A model generated the notes under the pieces. The model made no database searches. It was not told the origin of the DNA and worked only from the letters and a program-made list of their open reading frames with translations. From Pomphorhynchus laevis (Eukaryota > Acanthocephala > Palaeacanthocephala > Echinorhynchida > Pomphorhynchidae), in the NCBI GenBank assembly GCA_012934845.2, contig WNNJ02003827.1, positions 1 through 64,000 of the forward strand: a stretch of DNA of 64,000 nucleotides, read 5' to 3'. Shown piece after piece: positions 13,959-25,900 of the stretch; within the stretch, counting starts at the first letter, position 1; every line of letters starts with the position of its first letter. Made by a program: the position numbers and the translations under genes.

Positions 13959-16900
13959 TTACGTTGACGACTGAGCAAATTGCATTGCTTTTTCTTCCTC
14001 CGCTTCAGATTCACTCGAAGATGAAATAAATGCCTTGCTCTTATACCTGGAATCTTCTGTCTGCTAAAGGTATATTGAAAGTATCAGCATTGATGAAAAT
14101 TTTACCTTTTTAGTATTGATGTCTAATTCAACGTCTTCATTTTGGTCAGAGGAATAACACAACTTGTCTCTGTTAATAAAAAAATATTTACTTAATGCAT
14201 ATTTCAATTATTAAATTTTAATAAAAATATTAAATTTGAAGTATAAAATTAAAAAAGATTGAATTAAAATCTTATTTTATTTATTTTTAATTTGAACTTA
14301 CCCTTAGTTTTCAAGTTCTTTTAAATGCTAACAACGTTCATTTAAAGAAATAAAATGCATAAAATAAAATAAAATGTATTTAAAAATACAAGACCACGCC
14401 AGTTTTTTACTTTAAAAATATTGATGTTCTAATTAGAATTTCTGGTTGCCTAATATGCAGAAGTTACACAATAACGCACTAAAGAATCGTTCTCTAAAAC
14501 CATTTTAGCAGAATTTAAACGATCGAATATAAGTAAAAAAACAAAATTTGTCAAACAAACCAAATCTTTTGATTTCTTAGTAAATAATGCATGAACAAAT
14601 GTGTTATTTGTTCATGATATTGGCTTTCTTCAAAATCATTTAAATAATTTAATAGACACATATTTTAAACTAGGTTACTATAAAAATACCATCAAGCAGA
14701 AAATAATAAAATATATAAATCAACACAATAATATAAAGAATAAATTTAAACTCTTAAGTGGCAAATTTTTATGGATGGATAATAAATAATATACTTTGTA
14801 TTAGAATAAGATACTAGATAGTTATTTCAGAGGAAATACATCATTAGCATGTATTTGGCCCCGCTGCTATGTTGGGTAGAGGAGTTAGGGGCCGAAACCT
14901 GATAGCATAGCAGTTCCTCCTGATGACCTCTAATTCTTATTCTGATACAACGTCTGTTATTTATTAGTCAATTCATAAAAATGACGTTTATTTTAAATTT
15001 CAATTTTTTATTTTAACTTGATTTAAATTATAGAAAATCTAAAAACAATTATTTATTTTATTATTTAATTATTAAATTTTGATTTAGCATTATTATGTTT
15101 TGTTTATTTTATAATTATATTAAATACGTAGACTCAGTTAGCTGATTTAATTTGTTAACTTAATAACACATTCATATACATTTACAGTGCTTAATACTGA
15201 TTTTGTCACATGTGACTTAAGAGGCTTTTAATTATATATGTTTTATGTCAGCTATTAATTATATCTATCAAATAATGTGTAAATAATAGTGTTTCAAAAC
15301 ACTTCCACTTTTAGCGAAGCATTTTAGAAGAAAATTAAAGTCAATCGAATACATTTATTCATCAAAATAAATTCATTGAACTAATCTAAATATTTATTTT
15401 ATTATATTTTGATAAATACATGTAAAATTATATGTTAAAATATAAAATTATATTTTATGTTGATATACCTGTGCAGTCAATTTTTCCATTGAAATTTAGA
15501 TGACTGTTTTTATCCTACATACTGCTTTAATTATGTATATAAGCTAACAGCAGCACACAACATGTCAGTATTGATAAACCTCATCAGCTAGTGATCCGAT
15601 ACCTACGTTTCACGTTAAAATAGCCAAAATATGAAACGTAAATATTGGATTAGTAGCTGATGAAAACCACTAATACTGAAATGTAGCGTGCTGCTGTTGG
15701 AATATAGATAGGATTAAAGCAGAGTGCAGAATAAAATAATCATCAAACTTCCAATGGTAAAAATGACTGCACAATTATATTAACTTAAAATTAGGAAGCA
15801 AACTATATACGACTTTGTAATAAATTTGAAAATATATATGTTTTAAAAGTGAAGGTATACCTTTCCCTACCAACGCTGATTTAATTTGAAATCAGAAATG
15901 ATTTCAATTAAATTTGCAAAATATATTAAGTATTTCATTCAATTTAATTGTCAATAAAATCATACGAGTCGAGTGATCGTCAGCCAACATTAAAAGACCG
16001 AAACGTAAAACGTAGGTATTTGATCAGTAGATGATGAGGTCCACTAATACTAAAATGCAGGGTACTGCTGTTGCCTTATAGATAGAATTAAAGCAGAGTG
16101 CAATATAAAATAGTCATCAAAATGACTAGTTTGATAATATTAATCATTAGGAAAAATAGTAAGGATTTCAGATTGAAACTCGCTCCTTCACCTATTAACG
16201 CTGATTTAATTTGAATTTAGAAATGACTTCAAAAATCTAATTTCAGAAATATTTACTAATATTAGAATTATTAGTAAATATAATATATAATGCATGTATT
16301 ATATATGTAATATTTACAATGTGCTAAATTAATAATGAGCAATACTTAGAAATTATGATAAAAGTACAAATATTTTTGCTTGATCATTCCGCAAACTAGA
16401 ACGCTTTGATTTATTTAATGACGCATTAATTAAATGAAATTATGTTCATGGCAAACCTTAATTTGTCTCTATTTCGATGTGAACGTTTTCTGTGTTTGTC
16501 CTTCTTTCTTTTCCTACTTCCACTATCATCATTATCGCGCCGTTTACTGCGTTTGTTTCTACTTTTACGTTTAGATCCTTTTGATCTCGTAGGTGAATCA
16601 TCAAGACTATCAACAACAAAATCATCATCACCTTCGACTACATTTGTAGAAGTTACAGCGGATCTCTGTGTACACAAATTTATAAGATAGTAAAACCTAG
16701 TTAAGCAAAATACCTTTCGATTGCCAGTTGAATTTGAAGCATCAAAAGCATCAGCTTCTAACAATTTTCGAGCTTTGTTGAGATATTCCGTTCGTTTCGC
16801 CTGTTGCTCCTGCTTAAAAGCATCTAATTCACGACGTTTTTCTTGCTAAATAACAAAAGTAAATGTCATAGTGTATGTCTAGAACTAAACAAAACATTCC

Positions 16901-19900
16901 AGAAATAGTGTTAATTGAGGCTAACACACAAAACTGTGAGCGTTTTTGCATTGTTGCCAATTTAAACAAAACAAATCAAAAGTTTCGATTTAAGCAATAG
17001 CTGTCATTTTTCGTAATCGCCTTTTGATCCTACATTAAAGCAAAATCTTAACTAATAATAGGTTGCTGCAATAATAATTTATTATGTTTTAACCGTTGCG
17101 TATACATGGAAGTGACAGATAGACAAATTTGCAGCGATTAAATCCTCTTATGATTTTGGTAAATACAAAAATTTACTATAAAAATTCGGTTAGGAATCCC
17201 ATAAATCTTTTATAATTTGGATAAGCGATTACATTGAGTAAGCCTTTAAAATATTCTGGGTATGTATCCATTTAAATAAAATAATTATTAAAGGATGAAC
17301 CAAAACATCATGTATTGGGTTGCAATAGAAGTACTTAAATGAAAATACGAATATCTTTAATAATATATTTTTTAATAAATGAATTAATCCCAAATATTGA
17401 TATGATTATTTGAGATTTATTCATGATCCTGTTATACAGAAATTATATAAACGATTTATTAAAACTTATTATATATACGATTAATTACAATTAGTCTACG
17501 AAAATTCGGGTAAAATGAAATAGTTACATATTTGTAATTCATAATAAATACTATAAAAGCAGTAGTCTTACCTTATCACGTTCACTTTGTTCCAAAATCA
17601 CTTTTCTTTGCTCTTCTTGAACCCTGCGTAATTCTTTATCTCGTTCGTCAGCATGTCGTGCTCGCTGCACATGATATTGCGCCTGACTTAGTAAATCAGC
17701 ACACTTTTGAGCTTCATGATCAGCAAGCAAACAAATTGTTTCCTTTGTATCGGGCTTGTTAGACTGCAGCTGTTCTGTTAGCCAGTGAAAAGACTTTAAT
17801 GCTCTTTGCAGATTTTTAACAGCATGCAATACGCTACTCAAAATGCTTCGTTCATCTCGTAATATTTCGATAGACATTTGTTGTTGGACAAGTGCAATAT
17901 TGTATAGAAGCATAGGTTCATCAGGCCAAACCCGTCTAGCATTAAGCAGCTGACGAAGCGCTTCGCGGTAAAGCCCACTTCTAAACAATGCTCTGGCGAG
18001 ATATATCAATAATTCTGGATCTGGATCTTTACAAAATTTTTGGTAGCAGCTTTCGTACATACGTACTGCTGGATGATATTGACCTTGTTCGACATATACA
18101 TGGGCAATGTTAAGCCACACATCTTTAAAATCAGCAGTTACTTCTCTAACCTGGGCAAACAAATCTCTGGCTTCATTCAGAAACCCCTTGTGCGCGAGCA
18201 CACATCCAATTCCATTAACAGCCCATATGTTTTTAGGTTCGGTGTTTAAAACATTACGATAAATGTTGATAGCCCTCGCTTGGTGACGCTTGTCCTGCAA
18301 TATGAGTTTTAATCATAATGAAATACAACATGTTCCATACCTTCTGTCTATCCCTGTTGGATTGGTATAAAGTATTAAGCCATACATTACCTAAAGCTAT
18401 CATAGAATAAGCATCTGTACTATTCTGAGGATTGTGAAGTATCCGTTCAAACTTTTTTTGACCAGGACCCCACTCTTGTTTTACCAGGTGAAGATTCCCT
18501 ATTAAAGACCATGCATCGGCGTTTTCCTAACAAAATCAGATTTTTATATCAAACATAATTAAAATATTTAAAAATATATCATTTATTTTTATCCTCTTAG
18601 ACAAAAAGTAGCAATTAGGATGTAAGGTATTTAAGATTTATAAGATTTATAATATTTAAGATTTGTATGAAGACATAATATTACACCAAAATATGATGAC
18701 GAACGCTAAATTTTTAAAATAAAAATTAGTATCTACATTTCAAAAGTATCACGCATTTCAGATTTAGATAGTCGATTTCCCAGTCCGGTTTTGTTTAATC
18801 GTAAAAATATTTAATCATACAATGACGAAAGCACATATATACGTCTAAAAATGATTTAAATCATGTTTAAACACCTTATTATAAATTATGTTTATTATCT
18901 AAAATTGTATTTAATTAAAATTAATAAATATTATCTTTTATTCTAATCGTTTTAATTATAATGTGTGTAATTAACAGTAAATTAGTCCGAAAACAAAAAT
19001 TTACAATTGCAGCAATCCGTTTCGAAAATATCCGTTTCGCAAATATTAACAGATTAAAAAATATCAATGAATGGAAACAAACGGAGCAATATTAAATAGG
19101 ATAAGCCATGAGTGATAAAATGCCAAACAAATATCATGAATATAATGTACCATGATAATTGAGATTTTGGAGTGTGCTTGATATACGCTGAATTCTTTCA
19201 TGTCGGAATCAGGATACTGCAGAAAATTTTTAGAGTAATCACCGGTAAAAGAAAATTTTCGAAACGAGTTGTTGCAATATATAATAATCGCTAGGTCACA
19301 GAAGGTAACTTTCAAATTGAAACCAGCTACAGAATCCTTAATGACTTCCTATTTTATACACTCTGACTACTAACGGCCCCATTGTTACAGCCGTTTTCGT
19401 TTCACCCGCTTTAGCCTCGGGATCATCAGAAGACTGACTACCAACACTTCTTTCGAAATTTAATTCTTCCGAGATTTGAGTTGTCGCTCTTCGTACTTGG
19501 CTTGTGATCTTGACTGATAGGCTACGAATTCTTGATTATCAGATTTCACACCGCAAAAACCTTCCATCATGATATCTAGAAACTACATTGTCCAAAATGC
19601 TTTCTGTCATGCTTATTATAGATTATGTAGTATGAGATAATGAAGATCGATTGAAATCGGGACTGGTTATCCTGCCGTGGATGCTTAATTATCTATTGAA
19701 TAAATGCTAAGTTACACAATGTGACTTTTGCATTGAAAACCAGCTACATATTCCTTTTTCATGACATAATTAAGCATCCATGACAGAAATCACCAGTCCG
19801 ATTTTAATCGATCTTCATTGTTTCATACTACATAATCTATAATAAGCATGACAGAGAGCATCACCATTATATATAATGGTGGTGCACGGATGTGCTGACT

Positions 19901-22900
19901 AAACAACGGTCCAGAATTTTTTACGAAATTCGGCATTTATATTTAGTCGCCATGTCACTTCTAAACAATCACTTAAGCATCGAAATGATGATTATCCGGC
20001 AATAGTCATCAGTAGAATGAATTACCCTCTGATCATTTCGGTTGACTGTGTGACATTGAGAATAAATCATGGACCGTTGTTTAATCAGCACATCCGTGCA
20101 CCACCATTATACATGCCGTATCGATAAGGGATCCAACGAGTGCAGAGACAATTCAGCAACAACCTCTGCCTAGTGTTTAAAGATGGTCCGCACAGCAATT
20201 CGATCTGGTAAAGAGCGTAAGCCTCCGACAAATAAGCAGTGTCGGAAACGTCTTTATTCACAATGTCACACAGGCAACCGAAACAACCAGTGAGTACTTC
20301 ATTCTACTGATGAGTATTGCCGGGTACTCATCATCTCGATGCGAAAGTGATCGCCTAGAAGTGACATGGTGACCGAAGGTCGTGAATCGAAGTCCAGTTT
20401 ATCAAGCAACACCATTATATATAATCAGTGCATTATTATAAATATAAAGATGAATCATATATATGACGCAAATCATTTATTGATATATTTATAATAATGC
20501 TCTGATTCCGCTGCTATGTTGGGTAGAGGAGTTAGGGGCCGAAACCTGATAGCATAGCAGTTCCTCCTGATGACCTCTAATTCTTGTTCTGATACAACGT
20601 CTGTTATTTATTAGTCAATTCATAAAAATGACGTTTATTTTAAATTTCATTTTTTTAACTTGATTTAAATTATAGAAAATCTAAAAACAATTATTAATTT
20701 TATTATTTAATTATTAAATTTTGATTTAGCATTATTATGTTTTGTTTATTTTATAATTATATTAAATACGTAGACTCAGTTAGCTGATTTAATTATTTAA
20801 TACTATAAGCATCGTGAAATTTTAACTATCAGTAAATATGAACGAATTAGTTTATAAAAACGTAACTTTGCCTAAATGAGCTAGTTTCTTTCAAATGTAT
20901 GTGTTCTACTCATGTATATAAAAATCGAGCGGAAATATTAAAGAGATATTCTTTGTCTTTAGTAAAATATCCTCAAATTTATTTGCTAAAATTCCTTAAT
21001 CGAAAACTCAGATACATTTTATGTTGTCTATATATTATTTTATCAACATTTTCAATGATTAAATTTCCAATTTTTTAAATATCCAGTCGTTATTACTTAT
21101 TAACAAAGAAGAATTCATTCAATATTAATTTCATACAACATATGGAAGCATTCATACAATATTGGATTGAAATTTGAATTTTGTAAATTTAATTGAGCAA
21201 AATATAGAAAGAGTTTTCTTTCTCTTTTGCCCCCTAAGAACTGATTCAATTATTCTAACTCTTTAAAACTGACCCACACGCTACCACACATGAACATCAA
21301 CCTATTGACATTGTTCATACTTTTGGGTTTTGTTTTCATTTCTTTGTTAAACGTTTGCAATTGTTTTAAATAGTAGATACTGATCTATTATTGATAAATA
21401 ATTATTGGAGCTGGAACAAAGGAAAGAAGAATTTAAATTTGATATTTCTCCAACTTCTGTTAGCATCTTCAGAAAATGACAATGTATTTAAAAATGTACA
21501 TGCTTATATAAAAAAGTTCAAAACGATCACCGAAATTGTAAATTATTTGTAAATTTTTGTAATTGAAATTCAGTGAACTTGCAAGTGGATGTATATCCAC
21601 AAAAGCCACTTTAATAAGTCTGTAATTTTTTAGTTTAAATCTTTAATTTAGTTGCGATATAGCTTACCTGGTTAACTTGTAAAGCGTCTTTAAACCAATC
21701 AGAAGCTTCGTAAATTTGACCCCGATCCCGTGCCATACAACCAAGTCTCAACACTGCATCGACGTAATTAGGGTGACTTTGAACAATTTTTTTGTAAAGA
21801 CGTTCAGCAATAGCAGGGCAAGACAATTGTTCGTAAAGGCGGGCAAAATTGTAAGTGGCGGTGACCAGATTCATTGCAGCTTTATAATTCGTTGTCGAAT
21901 TACATTCTGACTTTGCGCAGACAATGGCAGACTTGTAACTCGCCTTAATTGTTTAAACATAAATTTTACTTACCAAATCATTTTATATAAATGATCGATG
22001 CAATCCAGAAGTGAACTTGTCAAACGTAGTTGTTAAATTAAAGCTGATATCGTCTCTTAAATTTTACATTTCATGATTTTGCATTACTTATTTCTGATTG
22101 AAATATACTCTATAGCCAACGATTTAATTTCATTAAAAATGTAAAACAAACGCTATATTTCTGTTAAAGGATTTGAACTTATTCGCCATATTGTCATCTC
22201 CCTTTTAATAATTCATAAATTATCAATAATTTATCCTAATTTATTATAATTAGAGTATATATTTTATAAAATGTTATAAATAATATATAATTATTTAGTG
22301 AAAAATCAAATATAATATTAAAATATAATATTAAAACTATATTTAAACATTATATAATTTTCTAATATTTAAATATTTAATTATAAAATTAATAGAAAAT
22401 TATAAATTATTTAAACGTGTTGAACTGTTTATATTTAATTTATATTTATTTTTATTTTAATATTCACATTAATTGTACTTGATTGCATCTGTGAGCTGCT
22501 GAAAATTTTCAAATTGTGACACGACATTATCCTCACAGGTATTGATCTTATTTTTAATACAGCATGACGCTACTAATTAGAGTGGGTGGGTATCATCAGC
22601 TGCTGACCCAGACCTACATTTCACGTTTCGACCCTTGTTATATGCTTTCTCCGTAGACTGATGCTGATCGGATTTGAACTCAGGACGTCTGTATCGCGAT
22701 TCAACGCTACATCCATTAGGCTGGCTGCTTCAGTGGTGTAGATATACATTTCTGTATAATACTTAAATGTAATTTTTTTGTTAATCAATAACAAAAAAAA
22801 TTGGCAGTTAAATATCGAGTAACGATATTAAAAAAATAAATTGTATTTATTTGCTCATTAAATGGTGTTCATGAATTGCACACTGTAAATTATAAATTCA

Positions 22901-25900
22901 TAAAAATAGCAAGAACAATTTTTATTCAATAAGATTAATTTTTATTATAAAATTAGTCTTATTTTTAATTAATCAAGTTTGAATCAGTAAAGTTTAAAAA
23001 ATCTTACATTTAGCAAATGCGAGACAGTGATATGTTAGATACCGCAAAAGAACAGTAAATGCTTAAAACAACATTATAAATTGTCAGATTATATTATCAT
23101 TATACAAATGATAATTATATAATTATTAACATATTAACATTTTGATCTTTATTCAAGATGGAAAGGTTATCTGCGTTAGATAACATTGTAATATTATCGT
23201 TAGATAATATTTTAGATAGATCTGCCTATATCGAAAAATGTCTAGAGTTTAATCCGTTTAACGCATATTAATAAATGGCCACAAGGGTGTCAGTGCAGCA
23301 AGTACTAGCTCTGTAAGCACATTGTTTATTACTTATACAACTAGACAGAGTAGTTCTAACAAGACGTAAAAATGCTTGTTTAAGCAGCTTAGCAAAAGCA
23401 GGAATTAGGGATATGGGTCTGAAGATAATAATTGGTTTATTATCCAAATGATTGTAGTGTACAGTGATGCTGATAGAATTGAAAGAAACACAATTGAATG
23501 AAAGTATGAAACCGACCAATGAACGAACACTGCTCGTGTAAGCAATTAATATTCACAATAAATATTAAATTCAAATTAATTTTGATATAATTAGAAAATA
23601 GATGCATACCATTGCATCAGTTAAGTTGTTCAGACGAAAATGTAAACTTCCAACATTGTTAAGTAATTCACATGGGACTTTTGAATTCATTTTTACTGTG
23701 ATTATCTGCATAGCTTGCTGATAAGCTTTTAAGGATTCTAAATTATAAAACATCACAGTGAGTAAAGCCATAATCGTAAATTATGAATTTCTTACATTAA
23801 ACCTCTAACATCAAAAACCTTACCTGTAGGATCGTCGCTTTCTAAAAGCTGAGCTCGTTCAATCCACGCTTCAATATCGTCAGGATATCGTTGTGTAACT
23901 TTGGCTAGATACATCTGTGCTAATTGTCGATCATCTGCATTTTTTGAAGTAGCTAGGATACTTCCTAGAATTTTCATCGTTTCATAGCTTTCAGGATGTG
24001 CATTAAGGACCTTTTTAAAACAGCATGCGGCCTGTAATAAAATAATATTATTATAGCTATCTCGATCATTAAAGCAGCTGTATACATTAACAATATCATT
24101 ACGTTGAATGTACATCTGACCGAGGCCATACTGAGGAAGAACAAAGTTTGAACCTGCAAATTGTGTTGACTGATAGTAGTACTGAAATGCTTGAGCATAT
24201 TCGCCCTCGCAATGATAGCTGCGAGCAAGCTGATAGCAGCTTTCAGATCGAATAGATTCATTCTCCGTATTATGGAAAGCATGTAACGCAAGTTGTTTTA
24301 CCTTTTGATAATCCTAAATCACAAAAGGTGATACTGTGATGTCTTAGTAAATAAATTAATAACCGTTTTGAAATCAAACCGAATAGTAACTGTTAATATC
24401 AATAGAAAACCAAAGTATTTGTTGAATAATATATTAGGCATTTTTAAAATATGATTGATATATGATATATTTAATAAAATATAATTTATATCTTTGTTCC
24501 TTAAATTATACTTGTAAATACATAATATTTTGTACGGTTGTCCAGCGCAGATTTAAATCAAAAATAAAGGATAATTATTAATAACGATTTACTTGGATGT
24601 AAATGAGTATTACAAGATCTAATTATTTTGTGAGATTGTAGTGAACAGAAACATGAAGTTCTGATAAGAATAAGGATCACTGAAGGCATTCAGGTGGTTT
24701 GGTCACATAGAACGATACGAAGATAGCAATGCAATAACATACATAATTAATCGAACAAATTAAAGTGTTGATGTAAGTAATCGTTTAGTTGAATTTTTAA
24801 TAGGCAAATGACGAATCAGCAAAATAATTCTTTAACTTTTTTGATGTACTCGTTAGCAGGCTTCCAAAAACATCAGCATTTCAAAAAGTTGGATTATAAA
24901 ACCTAATGTTGTTTCCCGGTATTCAAATACCCTTAACCCTTGGAAAGTAGCTGCTGCTAGCTCATTGTTTTTGCAAAACAATTTGATTTGCTCCGATTTT
25001 GTCGAGAAAAAAAACGTGAGGGCTTAATAATTGATACTTTAAGAGAAAACTGATTTCCTGAAAAGGCGGTCAAAAATCGCAAACTAGCATATCTTCTAGA
25101 TAGCTATAAAAGATTTTAAGTATTTATATATGTTGATGAACATTTTATTATCAAAAATTGTTATAAAATGGTAATAAACGTATAAATTGGCAACAATTTA
25201 TACACTTCAATGTTTCTTTTAATTTTGAAAAGATGTTTTGAAGATTCTTTCACCTTAGCATTCTTAGTTCTATAATCAGGAATTGAAAATTATCAAAGCA
25301 TATTTTGAACCACTTGAATAAAAATTGAGCTAAAATAAAAATTTACACGTAAAAGCTTATTTACTTAGTCTCTTGTCAAAGATTTGATAAAGAAGATCCG
25401 GATTTAACAATGTGCAAAAAGAATATTTAAAAATGCAACGTTCTTGATTAATAAATTTCGATATTTAGAAAATTAAATAAATTACATACTTTTAAATACC
25501 TTTCGAAAGAAAAAGTGTTCGGCTAGGTGATTCAATACAATTGGATTTGCTGAATCGATTGCATATGCTCGACTAAGACGCTGAACTCCAAGTTTTATAG
25601 AATTTGGATCTTGATCGTTAATATCTAAAACGGCTAGTCCAACAAGAGCACTAATGGAATCAGGCTTCAGCTGAAGAGCTCGTTCAAATGCTTGCCTACG
25701 AAAAATAACTTAAAATGATGCAAAAGCTATACCGATAATACCTTGCTTTGATTAGCTTGTTAAGTTTCACCAAACAATGACCAATACCTACACGAATTTC
25801 GGCAGAACAATTGGGACATAACTTTAATGATCTTCTGTAGAAGCCGAGAGCTGCCTTGTAATCTTTGCGAATAAATGATATCGATGCTCGTCCTAGTAAT

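Noticed and set aside
12338-13959. CTR9-EBP2 operon as in some nematodes
   Set aside because: The 1.6-kb gap is much longer than the usual spacing of such operons and I could not identify a trans-splice acceptor specifically at EBP2.
14920-14926. CTGATGA next to GAAAC, as in a hammerhead ribozyme core
   Set aside because: GAAA comes before CTGATGA with only about 22 nt between them, too few for the two stems needed in any permutation, and CTGATGA is lost in the 53.6-kb copy.
17300-17330. TATTGGGTTGCAATAGAAGT as a mariner terminal repeat
   Set aside because: Only a loose likeness to mariner ends and no matching inverted partner found in the intron.
22640-22750. tRNA gene on the minus strand
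   Set aside because: Box-like motifs are present, but I cannot fold a proper acceptor stem or anticodon arm, and the unit is repeated at 61.2 kb; better seen as a tRNA-derived repeat.
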